Assembly (NCBI RefSeq): GCF_001485435.1
Contig: NZ_BCMS01000001.1
Coordinates: 567,501-631,500 of the forward strand
DNA from: Deinococcus grandis
GTDB taxonomy: Bacteria > Deinococcota > Deinococci > Deinococcales > Deinococcaceae
Direction: 5' to 3'
Length of the DNA stretch: 64,000 bases
How positions within the stretch are numbered: the first letter of the stretch is position 1; every line of letters begins with the position of its first letter. Below, one piece after another: positions 55,228 through 63,951 of this stretch. Both the position numbers and the translations under genes were made by a program. The notes below the pieces were generated by a model. It was given only the letters and a program-made list of their open reading frames with translations, did no database searches and was not told the DNA's origin.

Positions 55228-56740
55228 CTCGTTCGTTTCCTGCGGCGTCACGGGCGCTCACCTGCACGGGCGCGGTCGGGTCGGCAAGGGGCAGCGCCCA
55301 GCTCAGCGGTTCGCCGGACGTCACGCGCCGGGTGTAGCTGCGCGGGCCGATGCGGACGGTGACGGTCAGCGCGCCGGGAACAGCGTCGGTCACGGCGCCG
55401 CTCAGGAGCAGCAGGTGACCGCGCCGCTCGGCGCGCAGCGCCACCTGCGGGGCGCTGCGGTCCACGGTGACGGTCACGGTGCGCGTCAGCGTCTGCCCGA
55501 AGCGTTCGGCGGTCACGGTCACCGGGTAGGTGCCCTCGGGTAGCGGCGCCGCCAGCCGCTCCAGGCGGAAGGTGTCGCCGTCGGCGTTCAGCGGGACGCG
55601 CTGCCCGGCCACCTGCGCGCTCAGGGTCGCGTCGGGGAGGCTGCGGGCACTCAGGATCAGGTCGTTCAGGGTCAGGGGCGCGCGGGGCAGCGTGAGGCTC
55701 AGCGGGCGGGCCCGTTCGGCGTCCCGCGCCTGATTGAAGCGGTCCGTGGCGTCCGGGACGAGGGTGCCCACGGTGCCCGCCTCGCTGCGCTGCTGCCCGG
55801 CGCTGACCGCCTGATCGGCGCTGCTGGGCAGTGCCACCTGACCCTCGAACACCTTGACCAGCCCGTCCGCGTCCACGCGGAACACCGTGCCGCGCACGGC
55901 GGTACTCACGACCGGCGTGTCGATCCGGTAGCCGCCCTGGCCCTTCTGCACGACGTTCCAGGCGGTGCCGCGCGCGAGTTTCAGCAGGACCTCGCGGCCG
56001 CGGTCGGTGCGGTCCACGCTCAGGACGCTCAGTTCGCTCTGCTCGTTCAGGCGCAGGTACCCGCCGCCCGTGAAGCCCACCTCGGCCCAGGCGCCCGCGC
56101 CGGTGTTCAGCGTCGCGCCGATCTCCAGGGTGTCCCCGATGACCGCGCCGCGCGCCTGCCCGGCTCGGCCCAGGGTGACCGCGCCGCGCGTGGCCTGCAC
56201 GCTGGCGCTGCCCTCGCCGCGGAACTGCGCGGCGTACCAGGGGTCGGTCTCGCGGAACGCGCCGAGCTGCCCGCTGCGCAGGTCGAGCTGCTGCCCGCCC
56301 CGCACGGTCGTGACGCGGCCACTGCGGTCGATGCGCAGCTGACCGCCGAGAACCGCGACGCGCCGCACCGGCCCGTCGAGATCCACGCGCAGGCTGCCCG
56401 CGCCGTCCATCACGAGGTGCTGGCCCTGCACGTGCACGGCGACCGGGCCGCGCAGGTAGAAGCGGCCCTGCTGCAGGTCCACCTCGTCCAGGTAGCGGCG
56501 CAGGCGCGAGGCGCTGCCGACCGTGACGCGCCCGGCACCGTCACGGATCTCGGCGCGGCCCGCGCCGGTCCGCAGGCCCAGCGTGATCTCGCCGCCCGCG
56601 GCGCGGGGCGTCCAGGTGCCGCCCTCCTGCTGGAGTTCCACGCTGCCCTGCGCGCTGTCCAGCACCGGGGCGGCCAGTGCGGTCGCGCCGAGCAGCAGCG
56701 TGAGGGTCAGGGCGTGGTGGACGGGGGCCGCGCGCATCAT
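55211..56740 (-). CDS. Exported FecR-domain protein with Ig-like C terminus
   Basis: About 509 aa. Signal peptide (HALTLTLLLGATALAAP). Two FecR-like segments: residues 25-150 (SVELQQEGGTWTPRAAGGEI, GSASRLRRYLDEVDLQQGRF) and a clearer FecR domain at about 230-320 (IDTPVVSTAVRGTVFRVDAD, LVKVFEGQVALPS). Two Ig-like repeats follow (LPDATLSAQVAGQRVPLNAD and APQVALRAERRGHLLLLSGA). FecR proteins usually relay envelope signals; partnering a CHASE2 protein rather than a sigma factor is a known alternative layout. The start ATG at 56740 is 8 nt after TACACT; GTG at 56743 is possible. Confidence 0.8.
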   Translation of the reverse strand: MMRAAPVHHALTLTLLLGATALAAPVLDSAQGSVELQQEGGTWTPRAAGGEITLGLRTGAGRAEIRDGAGRVTVGSASRLRRYLDEVDLQQGRFYLRGPVAVHVQGQHLVMDGAGSLRVDLDGPVRRVAVLGGQLRIDRSGRVTTVRGGQQLDLRSGQLGAFRETDPWYAAQFRGEGSASVQATRGAVTLGRAGQARGAVIGDTLEIGATLNTGAGAWAEVGFTGGGYLRLNEQSELSVLSVDRTDRGREVLLKLARGTAWNVVQKGQGGYRIDTPVVSTAVRGTVFRVDADGLVKVFEGQVALPSSADQAVSAGQQRSEAGTVGTLVPDATDRFNQARDAERARPLSLTLPRAPLTLNDLILSARSLPDATLSAQVAGQRVPLNADGDTFRLERLAAPLPEGTYPVTVTAERFGQTLTRTVTVTVDRSAPQVALRAERRGHLLLLSGAVTDAVPGALTVTVRIGPRSYTRRVTSGEPLSWALPLADPTAPVQVSARDAAGNERDAALR

Positions 56741-56748
56741 CACCCCAC

Positions 56749-56754
56749 AGTGTA
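56749..56754 (-). promoter_or_regulatory. -10 box TACACT of the FecR/CHASE2 pair
   Basis: On the minus strand TACACT is 8 nt before the ATG at 56740 (5 nt before the GTG at 56743). Confidence 0.5.
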
Positions 56755-56825
56755 AGAGAGAAATCTGACATTATTCATATCTTCTGCGCCGCGCGCGGGT
56801 GCCGGTGTGTCTTCCGGCGCCGCCC

Positions 56826-56831
56826 TATACT
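56826..56831 (+). promoter_or_regulatory. -10 box TATACT
   Basis: TATACT is 7 nt before the GTG at 56839. An A/T-rich patch (56765-56783) lies upstream. Confidence 0.55.
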
Positions 56832-56838
56832 GCGGGGC

Positions 56839-58731
56839 GTGCTTGTTGCCGCCGTGGACGCCAGTAAGGAATATGGACCGCTGACCGTCCTGCAGGACGT
56901 GACCTTCGCCGTGCAGCCCGGCGACCGCGTGGGCCTCGTGGGGCGCAACGGGGCGGGGAAGAGCACGCTGCTGAAACTCCTGACCGGGCAGCTGCTGCCG
57001 GACGGGGGCGTCGTGAAGCGCGCGCCGGGCGTGCGGGTGCGTTCATTACAGCAGGACCCGGTCTTCCCGCCGGGCGCGACGGTGGACAGCGTGCTCGACG
57101 CGGCCTTCCACGACCTCGATCAGCTGGAGGCGGAACTGAACGCGGCGGCCGAGGCGATGGGCAGCGGCACGCCCGAGAGCATCCTGCACCACGAGGCCGT
57201 GCTGGAGCACTACCAGCGGCGCGGGGGCTTCGAGCGGCGCAGCCGCAAGGACGCCGTGACCCTGGCGTTCGGCTTCCGGGGCCGCGAGAGCGACCTGGCC
57301 GCCAGCCTCAGCGGCGGCGAGCGCACGCGGCTGGGGCTGGCGGCGCTGCTCGTGGAGAACCCGGATGTGCTGCTGCTGGACGAGCCGACCAACCACCTGG
57401 ACATCGTGATGGTCGAGTGGCTGGAGGGCTTCCTGGGCCGCTACCCCGGCGCGGTGCTGGTCATCAGCCACGACCGCGCGTTCCTGGACACCGTCACCCG
57501 CGAGACCGCGTACCTGCGCGGCGGGACCATGAAGGTGTACGCCGGGAACTACACGACCTTCCGCGAGACGCTGGCCGCCGAGCTGGAGCAGCAGGCGGCG
57601 CGTTTCGCGGTGGAAAGCCGCCAGATCGCGTCCCTGCAGGCCAGCGCGGACCGCATGAAGATCTGGGGTCTGGGCATGAGCAAGCTCGCCCGCCGGGCCA
57701 AGGCCATGCAGGCGCGCGTGGACCGCATGCAGGCCTGCGCCACGAGCGCCCCGCCGCCCGAGCAGCGCACCACCCGCATCACCTTCCACGCGCCCGAGAG
57801 CGGCGAGGTCGTGCTGGACGCCCGGCACGTCACGCGGGTGCTGCCCGGCGGGCGGCAGCTGTTCCGGGACGTGAATGTGCAGATCCGCCAGGGCGAGCGC
57901 GTGGCGATCATCGGCCGCAACGGGGCGGGGAAGACCACCTTCCTGCGCACCCTGCTGGGCCTGGAACCCGGCGACGACCCGCGCACCCGCATCCTGACCG
58001 GGGCGCGCGTCACGGTGGGGTACTACGATCAGGCGCTGCGCGGCGTGGAACCCAGCGAGACGCTGTACGACGTGGCCCGCGCGTACACCCACAAGGACCC
58101 GGAAGCGCACGACCTGCTGGGCACCTTCATGTTCCCGTACGACCAGCACGACAAGCAGGCGCGCATCCTCTCGGGCGGCGAGCGGGCGCGGCTGGCGCTG
58201 CTGAAACTCGCGCAGGAGGACCACAACCTCCTGATCATGGACGAGCCCACCAACCACCTGGATATGGAGATGGTCGAGGCGCTGGAGGCCGCGCTGGACG
58301 ACTTCACGGGCACGCTGGTGATGGTCAGTCACGACCGCGCGTTCATCGAGGGCCTCGCGGACCGCATCTGGCTGATCGAGGATGGGCAGTTCTTCGAGTA
58401 CCCCGGCTGGGAGGACTACAAGGCCAAGCACCGCACCGCCGCCGAACTGGAGGCCGAGGCGCTGGCCGCCGCACCGAAGGTCAGCGCGAAACCTGCCGCG
58501 CCGAAGGGCAAGGGCCTGTGGCACCTCAAGCGCGAGGTGGAGGCCATCGAGGCCGACATCGCCCGTCTGGAGGGAGAACTGGAGGCCGCGCAGGCCGCGC
58601 TGAGCGCCGCACCGGCGGACGCGGACTTCGTGGCGCTGGGGCAGGCCGCGCACGACCTGGAAGTGCAGCTGGAAGCCAAGATGGAAGCCTGGGGCGCCAA
58701 GCAGGCCGAGGTGGAGGCGAAGGGCGGCTGA
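56839..58731 (+). CDS. ABC-F family ATPase (Uup-like)
   Basis: 630 aa, two ABC domains on one chain and no TM, as in ABC-F translation factors. Domain 1: Walker A GLVGRNGAGKSTLLKLLTG, signature SLSGGERTRLGLAALL, Walker B DVLLLDEPTNHLD. Domain 2: IIGRNGAGKTTFLRTLLG, ILSGGERARLALLKLA, LLIMDEPTNHLDMEMVEAL. A P-site-tRNA-interaction-type linker (about 235-310) and a C-terminal coiled coil (LKREVEAIEADIARLEGELE) resemble Uup. Such proteins act on the ribosome or on DNA structures; antibiotic resistance cannot be inferred. GTG start supported by TATACT 7 nt upstream. Confidence 0.9.
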   Translation: MLVAAVDASKEYGPLTVLQDVTFAVQPGDRVGLVGRNGAGKSTLLKLLTGQLLPDGGVVKRAPGVRVRSLQQDPVFPPGATVDSVLDAAFHDLDQLEAELNAAAEAMGSGTPESILHHEAVLEHYQRRGGFERRSRKDAVTLAFGFRGRESDLAASLSGGERTRLGLAALLVENPDVLLLDEPTNHLDIVMVEWLEGFLGRYPGAVLVISHDRAFLDTVTRETAYLRGGTMKVYAGNYTTFRETLAAELEQQAARFAVESRQIASLQASADRMKIWGLGMSKLARRAKAMQARVDRMQACATSAPPPEQRTTRITFHAPESGEVVLDARHVTRVLPGGRQLFRDVNVQIRQGERVAIIGRNGAGKTTFLRTLLGLEPGDDPRTRILTGARVTVGYYDQALRGVEPSETLYDVARAYTHKDPEAHDLLGTFMFPYDQHDKQARILSGGERARLALLKLAQEDHNLLIMDEPTNHLDMEMVEALEAALDDFTGTLVMVSHDRAFIEGLADRIWLIEDGQFFEYPGWEDYKAKHRTAAELEAEALAAAPKVSAKPAAPKGKGLWHLKREVEAIEADIARLEGELEAAQAALSAAPADADFVALGQAAHDLEVQLEAKMEAWGAKQAEVEAKGG

Positions 58732-58824
58732 CCCCGCGCGCCTGATGGCGGGGTCCCACTGTTCTGGACAGCGGGTCATGCGTCTCATGCCTCCCGGCCT
58801 ATCCTGAGTCCGGAAGTCAGGATT

Positions 58825-59334
58825 ATGACCAGCCCCCACCCCACCCCCCACGCGCCCGACGCCCTCACGCCCGACCCCACGGCCGCCGCCCTGACCTGGG
58901 CCGCCGAGGCCTACCTGGCGCACACCCACCCCCGCGCGCCGCTGCGCCTGGACCGGGTCACCCTGAGCGGCGTCACGTATGCCTGCGCGCCCGACCCCGC
59001 CGCGCTGCGCCTGAACCGCGCCCTGGCCGAGGACGTCGTCATGGTCGCCCTGGCCGCCCGCGAGGCCGCCGCCCTGATCGGCACGCCCGCCCCCAGCGCC
59101 GGACGCGACGCGCGCATGCTGCTGGACTGCGCCCTGACCGACCCGGACGAACGCGAGACCCTCGACGCGTACCTGAGCGTCCTGCAGGGCCGCGCCCGCG
59201 CGAGGCTTCGCCGCGCCTGGAGCGAGGTGCAGGTCATCGCCGCCGGACTGCGCAAACACGGCGAACTGGACGCCGCGCAGGTCGCGCATCGCGTCGCCTG
59301 CGCCCAGGGCATCCGCGCCACACTGCTCAACTGA
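58825..59334 (+). CDS. Hypothetical protein (169 aa)
   Basis: ATG at 58825 with a CAGGA site and a TATCCT about 20 nt upstream. The N terminus is Pro-rich (MTSPHPTPHAPDALTPDPTA). The rest is helical and Ala/Arg/Leu-rich (RALAEDVVMVALAAREAAAL, RARLRRAWSEVQVIAAGLRK), with no TM or signal. No family is recognised and the neighbours give no clue. Confidence 0.55.
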   Translation: MTSPHPTPHAPDALTPDPTAAALTWAAEAYLAHTHPRAPLRLDRVTLSGVTYACAPDPAALRLNRALAEDVVMVALAAREAAALIGTPAPSAGRDARMLLDCALTDPDERETLDAYLSVLQGRARARLRRAWSEVQVIAAGLRKHGELDAAQVAHRVACAQGIRATLLN

Positions 59335-59532
59335 GCCGGTCCCGGCGGTGAGGGGCGGCTGAGGGCGGTCGCCGCGCGGTTCGCGGCCCGACCCCTATGG
59401 GCACATTCTCTGAGCCTCGCCGCCACGTAATTGGAGCGGGTCACTGCGGTTTTGAAGTCTCCCTTCACCTTGCAGCGCGCCTCACGTTCCACCCACGCCT
59501 GGGCAGGCACGCTGACGGTCACGGAGGTTCAC

Positions 59533-59715
59533 ATGGACGACGACAAGAGCATGGTCAGCCGCTGCGACGCCACCACCTGCCGCTTCAACGACGACACGAA
59601 TTGCACCGCCGGACAGGTCGAGATCAGCATGAGCGGCCAGACCGCCCAGTGCCTCACCTTCAGCCCCGCCGACGACATGAGCGACACCCAGAGTGTCCGC
59701 GCCGACCAGCACTGA
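59533..59715 (+). CDS. DUF1540-domain small Cys protein (60 aa)
   Basis: ATG at 59533 with GGAGG 7 nt upstream. Four Cys residues in the DUF1540 arrangement: SRCDATTCRFNDDTNCTAGQ then MSGQTAQCLTFSP. DUF1540 domains are short, probably metal-binding, and of unknown function. The 59335-59532 gap upstream shows no recognised promoter or structured RNA. Confidence 0.75.
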   Translation: MDDDKSMVSRCDATTCRFNDDTNCTAGQVEISMSGQTAQCLTFSPADDMSDTQSVRADQH

Positions 59716-59745
59716 ACGCCGCCTTCACCTCGAAAACCTGAGGCT

Positions 59746-60613
59746 TCAACCTGGGTTTACCCGGCCCAGCTGCTCTATGCAGTGCCAAGCGAACGCCACG
59801 GCGCGCGCCCTTTTCTGCTCGTCCTGCGCGCGGCGGGCGCGATGCTGCGCCAGTAGCAGCCCGAATGCCGCCGCCTCTGCACCCATCCGGATGCCTGCGC
59901 CGCCCGCGACGTGGTCGGCCACCGCCCAGCCATGAAAGAACGCCACGCTCGCGAGGTCCCACGCGAGCGGGCCGCGCGCCGCGTCCCCGAAGTCCAGCAG
60001 CGCCAGCAGTCGCCCGCCGCGCCACAGGAGCTGTCCGCCGTGCAGGTCGGTATGCAGCGCCCCGGCCGGTTCACGGATGGCCGTCAGGATCGCGTCCCGC
60101 TGCTCCTGCATGGGCCCGAGGAGTGCCGGATCGGCCCGCACCAGCGCCTGATCGGTCAAGGGTGTCGGTCCCAGCGGCCACACGTCCGGTAGCCGCGTGC
60201 GTACCCCTTCCGTCGGCGTGTCGGCCTCGCCCACCAGCGACCCGGGACGATCCATGAGCCCGCCCCCAGCCTGTGCCGGGCCGCGCGTGCAGGGCCGCCA
60301 GGGCGCGACCCAGATCCCCCCACCCCGCTGGACCCGGGGGAATGTCATCTCCATGCAGGTGAGGTTCCAGCACCCAGGCCCGCCCATCCAGTGCGGCCCC
60401 CTGATCCAGCACGGGGACCGCCGGGACGCCCAGCGCCCGCTGCACCTGGGCCTGCATGGTCAACCGCGCCTCGTCGTCCAGCGCCACTCGCAGGACCCGC
60501 GCGCCGTCGGTGAACACCTCGCAGGTCGCGCCACGCGCCAGGAACCATGCCGCTGGCCCCAGCACCTCCCGTGCCAGTGCCTCAGCGGGACGCTGCGTGT
60601 TCAGCGCGTTCAG
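59746..60613 (-). pseudogene. Aminoglycoside-phosphotransferase-family kinase, frameshifted
   Basis: Two overlapping frames together give one APH-fold kinase. The first part (AWFLARGATCEVFTDGARVL, RVALDDEARLTMQAQVQRAL, LGRALAALHARPGTGWG) covers the N lobe. The second part carries the catalytic loop LHTDLHGGQLLWRGG (Gln instead of the usual Asn) and metal site LALLDFGDAARGPLAWDLAS. Removing one G from the five-base tract at 60263-60267 restores GTGWGGLMDRPGS. It begins at CTG 60613, overlapping the TelA stop as CTGA (an internal GTG is the alternative). Substrate unknown. Either a pseudogene or a base-call error in the homopolymer. Confidence 0.65.
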
Positions 60614-61830
60614 AGTTTCAGGTCGCCTTTCTCGGTGACGTTCAGGCCCTGCGCGACTTCCCGCGCGGCGTTCTGGCGTTCGCGGTCCAGGTACGTCTGC
60701 GCCTGCGCGACCTCCTTGTCCAGCACGGTCATCGTCTCGCGGAAGCGGTCCAGCGCCTGCGTGCGGTACGCGCTGATGGCATCCAGCGCGCCGTACACGT
60801 CCCGGAACGCCGCCTGGATGATCTGCGGGTCCACGGTGGCGCTGCCCGCCTGCCGCTGGATCTCGGTGCTCTGCTGCTTCAGGAGTTGCGCGGTCGAGCC
60901 GATCATGCGCCCCGTCGTGTCGTTCAGGGCCGTGACCTGTCCCAGCACCGCCTGCTGCGTCCCGAGCGCCTGCGAGACCATCAGCGCGGTCTTCAGGGCG
61001 CTGACGGTGGTGGTCGTGGCGCGGTCCACGCCCTTGATGAGTTCCATATTGTTGCGCCGCACCAGATCCAGCGCGAGGTACCCCTGGATACTCACGGCCA
61101 GCTGAGTCAGGAGGTCCGTGACGCGCTGACGCACCGCGAACAGCAGTTCCTCGCTGACCATGCGGGCCTTCTCCGGGTCGGTGACCTGCAACTCGGTCAG
61201 GCGGCGGGTCAGGGCCTCGTCCACGGCCTTCCCGACGTGCGCGTACTGCCGGAGTTTCTGCATGGTGTCCCACAGGTGGACCTTCTCGGTCTCGATGGTG
61301 GCGTTGTCGCGCCGCAGTTCGTCCTGCCCGCGGTACAGCGCCTCCAGGATGCCGTTCAGGTGCGACTGCGCGCTCTGGTAGCGGTCGAGGTGGTTCTGCA
61401 CCTTCTTCCCGCCGGGCAGCTTCCCGAACAGGCGCCGCGGCGTGGGGGCGCGGCTGGGGTCGAGGTCTTCGACGGTGCGGCGCAGGTCGGTCAGGCCGCG
61501 CAGGATGTTGCTGCCCTCCGTGAGCGCCCCGGCGCGCGTGGCGCGCAGCGGGCGGTCCAGCATGCGGTTGCTGCTCTGCGCCGCGGCGCGCTGCTCGGGC
61601 AGGCCCAGTTCATGCACGGCGTCCAGTTTGCGTTTGAACTCCGGGCTGTGCGCGCCCGCGCTCAGGACGTCCTGCGCGAAGGCCTGCGCCATCGCCTCCA
61701 GCCGCGCGCGGTCTTCAGGCGACAGGGGCACCATCTCGGGCGCCTGCACGGGCTGCACGCTCGGGACGGCCTCCGGCGCTTTCAGCATCGAGTCGGGCGG
61801 CGTCAGCGGTCCGGGGGTTCCATCACTCAT
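60610..61830 (-). CDS. telA: Toxic anion (tellurite) resistance protein TelA family
   Basis: 406 aa, soluble. TelA/KlaA family pattern: helical core RMLDRPLRATRAGALTEGSN, RRLFGKLPGGKKVQNHLDRY, NATIETEKVHLWDTMQKLRQ, AVSIQGYLALDLVRRNNMEL and the C-terminal coiled segment. TelA proteins accompany ter stress-response genes and are linked with tellurite, peroxide or envelope stress, but their biochemistry is unresolved. No terZABCD genes are present in this window. ATG at 61830 (the Met three codons upstream gives an alternative). The stop overlaps the damaged phosphotransferase gene. Confidence 0.85.
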   Translation of the reverse strand: MSDGTPGPLTPPDSMLKAPEAVPSVQPVQAPEMVPLSPEDRARLEAMAQAFAQDVLSAGAHSPEFKRKLDAVHELGLPEQRAAAQSSNRMLDRPLRATRAGALTEGSNILRGLTDLRRTVEDLDPSRAPTPRRLFGKLPGGKKVQNHLDRYQSAQSHLNGILEALYRGQDELRRDNATIETEKVHLWDTMQKLRQYAHVGKAVDEALTRRLTELQVTDPEKARMVSEELLFAVRQRVTDLLTQLAVSIQGYLALDLVRRNNMELIKGVDRATTTTVSALKTALMVSQALGTQQAVLGQVTALNDTTGRMIGSTAQLLKQQSTEIQRQAGSATVDPQIIQAAFRDVYGALDAISAYRTQALDRFRETMTVLDKEVAQAQTYLDRERQNAAREVAQGLNVTEKGDLKL

Positions 61831-61904
61831 ACCCCCCATTACGCGCCCCCCGCGGGCGGGGTTGCATCCGGCAAAAGGCGCATCCCACGGGTGGGGCACG
61901 CCGC

Positions 61905-61910
61905 TACGCT
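61905..61910 (+). promoter_or_regulatory. -10 box TACGCT
   Basis: TACGCT is 8 nt before the ATG at 61919. Confidence 0.5.
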
Positions 61911-61918
61911 GGGGGCCG

Positions 61919-62470
61919 ATGCGCGATGCCCCCGATCCGACCCTGCCCGACCTGACCCTGCGTGGGCGTCTCCCGGACGACCTGCCGGTCCTCTGGCGCT
62001 GGCTGCACGCCGAGCCGGACCCCGAGTGGCAGCGCTGGGACGCCCCGTACTTCCACACCGGCCAGCCCCCGCGCGAGCCGCTGGCGTTCGAGGCGTACTG
62101 CGCGCAGACCCTGGCCCGCCCCGTCAGTCCCGACCTGCGGGTGATCGCGCTGGACGGCGTGTGCATCGGGCAGGTCAGCCGACACGAGGAAGCCCCGGCG
62201 GGCGGCGGCTGGTGGGACCTGGGCATCCTGATTTTCGACCCGCGGCACTGGGGCGGCGGCCTGGGCACGCGGGCGCTGGACCTGTGGGCGGCAGCGACGT
62301 TCGCCGAGACGGACGCGCACGTGCTGACGCTGACCACCTGGGGCGGCAACGAGCGCATGATCCGCGCGGCGGCCCGCGTGGGGTTCCACGAGTGCGCCCG
62401 CATCCCGCAGGCGCGGGCGTGGGCAGGCCAGCGCTGGGACAGCGTGAAACTCGCCCGGCTGCGCGGCTGA
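61919..62470 (+). CDS. GNAT-family N-acetyltransferase
   Basis: 183 aa. The acetyl-CoA binding motif A is visible as DLGILIFDPRHWGGGLGTRA (RxxGxG variant with W-GGGLG), followed by ALDLWAAATFAETDAHVLTL and GGNERMIRAAARVGFHECAR, typical of the RimJ/RimL-type branch. The N-terminal PDLTLRGRLPDDLPVLWRWL strand starts the fold. The substrate is unknown. Monocistronic, ends at a hairpin shared with the convergent BsuPI-domain gene. Confidence 0.85.
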   Translation: MRDAPDPTLPDLTLRGRLPDDLPVLWRWLHAEPDPEWQRWDAPYFHTGQPPREPLAFEAYCAQTLARPVSPDLRVIALDGVCIGQVSRHEEAPAGGGWWDLGILIFDPRHWGGGLGTRALDLWAAATFAETDAHVLTLTTWGGNERMIRAAARVGFHECARIPQARAWAGQRWDSVKLARLRG

Positions 62471-62481
62471 ACCAGGGAGGA

Positions 62482-62504
62482 GGCGCGGCACAGCACGCCG
62501 CGCC
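62482..62504. terminator. Intrinsic terminator hairpin
   Basis: GGCGCGGC (62482-62489) pairs with GCCGCGCC (62497-62504), followed by CCTTCT. It lies between convergent genes. Confidence 0.7.
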
Positions 62505-62517
62505 CCTTCTGCCAGGC

Positions 62518-63102
62518 TCAGTTCTCGATGGTGACGGGGAACTCCTCGGCCATGATCCGCACACCGGCGCCGCTGAACACCGCGCGGATGGTGTACTCCC
62601 CGGCGGGCAGAGCCTTCCCGGCGCTGTCGCGGCCGTCCCAGCGGATGTCCTGCACGTCCATCGTCTCGCCCGGCGCGACGTCCGTGATGACCAGCTGCAT
62701 GGTGCACACCGTGTTCGTGGGGTTGGCGCGCACGACCTTCCCGGCGGCGTCGAGCACCTCGAAGCGCACGTCGCACGCCCCGTGCTGGAGGTCGATGGCC
62801 TGCTCGCCCTGGTTGGTCAGGGTGAAGGTCCAGGTGGTGGCCTGCCCGACGCGCAGGCTGCCCGGGCCATTCAGATTGGCGCTGTGCGCGGTGCTCAGCA
62901 TGGGGTTGGTCATGGGCAGGGTGCTGCCGCTGGCCGGGGTGGTGGGCGTGGCGGGCGCCGGGGTGGTCGGCGTGGGCGCGGGGGGCGTGGGCGTGGCCGC
63001 GCTGCTCTTCGGGGGCAGGGCCGGGATGGTGAAGATCGTCGTCTGCGCCTGGGCCAGCGAGGACGTCAGGACGGCAGCGGTCAGCAGGATGCGCAGGGTC
63101 AT
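62518..63102 (-). CDS. Exported BsuPI-domain (intracellular proteinase inhibitor-like) protein
   Basis: 194 aa with signal peptide MTLRILLTAAVLTSSLAQAQ, a Pro/Thr linker (residues 35-65) and a C-terminal BsuPI-like beta domain: TTWTFTLTNQGEQAIDLQHG, CDVRFEVLDAAGKVVRANP and WDGRDSAGKALPAGEYTIRA. The two Cys residues, in GACDVRFEV and NTVCTMQLV, could form a disulfide. Despite the domain name (from a Bacillus protease inhibitor), many exported relatives have unknown roles. ATG at 63102. Confidence 0.8.
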   Translation of the reverse strand: MTLRILLTAAVLTSSLAQAQTTIFTIPALPPKSSAATPTPPAPTPTTPAPATPTTPASGSTLPMTNPMLSTAHSANLNGPGSLRVGQATTWTFTLTNQGEQAIDLQHGACDVRFEVLDAAGKVVRANPTNTVCTMQLVITDVAPGETMDVQDIRWDGRDSAGKALPAGEYTIRAVFSGAGVRIMAEEFPVTIEN

Positions 63103-63204
63103 GCCATCCACTGTTCGCCATGGCAGCTGACGCTGCGTGAGGCCCGCTGAAGGAAACGTGAGGGTTCCCCCGCCGCCCACTCGCCCCGCCCGGCGCGGTG
63201 TGGG

Positions 63205-63210
63205 TATGCT
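63205..63210 (+). promoter_or_regulatory. -10 box TATGCT
   Basis: TATGCT is 7 nt before the ATG at 63218; it overlaps and so argues against the ATG at 63206. Confidence 0.5.
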
Positions 63211-63217
63211 GCCGGAC

Positions 63218-63670
63218 ATGAACCGCAGCGCCGTCCTCGCCCGCACCTTCCAGGCCCACCGTTCCGCCCTGCTCGACCTCCTCGAGCAGCTCCCCGAGGA
63301 TCAGGGCACGTTCGCCGCGTGGGACGGCGGCATGAGCTTCATCGGGCTGTCCGACCACCTGTCCGCCAGCGCCGACCGTTTCCTGAACATGGTGCAGGGC
63401 CAGGCGCCCGGCGCGATGCCGGAGCCGAGCGCCACGCTGACCGAGGCGCGCGGCCGCCTGTGGGACTCGCAGGAACGTGCCCTGAGCGCCATCAGCGCTC
63501 TGAGTGACGAGGACCTGTCGCGCCGCGTGCCCGCCTTCGGGGGCCGCGAGATGCCGGTCGCGGCGCTGATCGACACGATCATCACGCACGAGGCGCACCA
63601 CAAGGGGCAGGTGTGGCTGATGGCCCGCATGATCGGCGTGAAACCCCCCATGTTCATCAAGATGGGCTGA
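63218..63670 (+). CDS. DinB/YfiT-family four-helix protein
   Basis: 150 aa. DinB-like fold with the expected metal-ligand histidines: His in FIGLSDHLSASADRF near residue 49 and THEAHHKGQVWLMARM near residue 130. The family includes damage-inducible DinB of Bacillus and thiol transferases that use bacillithiol; Deinococcus is a bacillithiol producer and the family is expanded there. No specific substrate can be named. The next gene begins 8 bases after its stop. Confidence 0.85.
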   Translation: MNRSAVLARTFQAHRSALLDLLEQLPEDQGTFAAWDGGMSFIGLSDHLSASADRFLNMVQGQAPGAMPEPSATLTEARGRLWDSQERALSAISALSDEDLSRRVPAFGGREMPVAALIDTIITHEAHHKGQVWLMARMIGVKPPMFIKMG

Positions 63671-63678
63671 GGCCCCGC

Positions 63679-63951
63679 GTGGACGCGCTGCTGCTGATCC
63701 TGCTGCTGGCGGCGTTCGTGTGGGCGCTGCTGCATGTCACGCGGCACCTGCGCGGCGTCCGATCGGGGCCGCGGGGCAGTGGACCGCGCGCCGAGCGGGC
63801 GCTGGAGGAGGAACTCCTGCGCCTCACCCGCGGCAACCGCGGCGCCATCGAGCGGGGCGTGACCGCGCAGCGCCTCCGCCACCCGGACGCCAGCCGCGCG
63901 GACCTGCTGCGCCGCGTGCGTGACGAGTACCTGCGCGACCGCTCCCGGTAA
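63679..63951 (+). CDS. Hypothetical membrane-anchored protein (90 aa)
   Basis: GTG at 63679, 8 bases after the DinB-family gene, so probably the same operon. One N-terminal TM helix (ALLLILLLAAFVWALLHVT), then a basic linker and an amphipathic helical tail rich in Arg and Glu (RAERALEEELLRLTRGNRGA, RADLLRRVRDEYLRDRSR). No family recognised. About 50 bases after it reach the window end with nothing recognised. Confidence 0.6.
   Translation: MDALLLILLLAAFVWALLHVTRHLRGVRSGPRGSGPRAERALEEELLRLTRGNRGAIERGVTAQRLRHPDASRADLLRRVRDEYLRDRSR

Noticed and set aside
59746..60613. Antibiotic resistance gene (aminoglycoside kinase)
   Set aside because: Only membership in the broad APH kinase fold can be supported. 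The gene is frameshifted and such genes in Deinococcus are mostly housekeeping kinases of unknown substrate.
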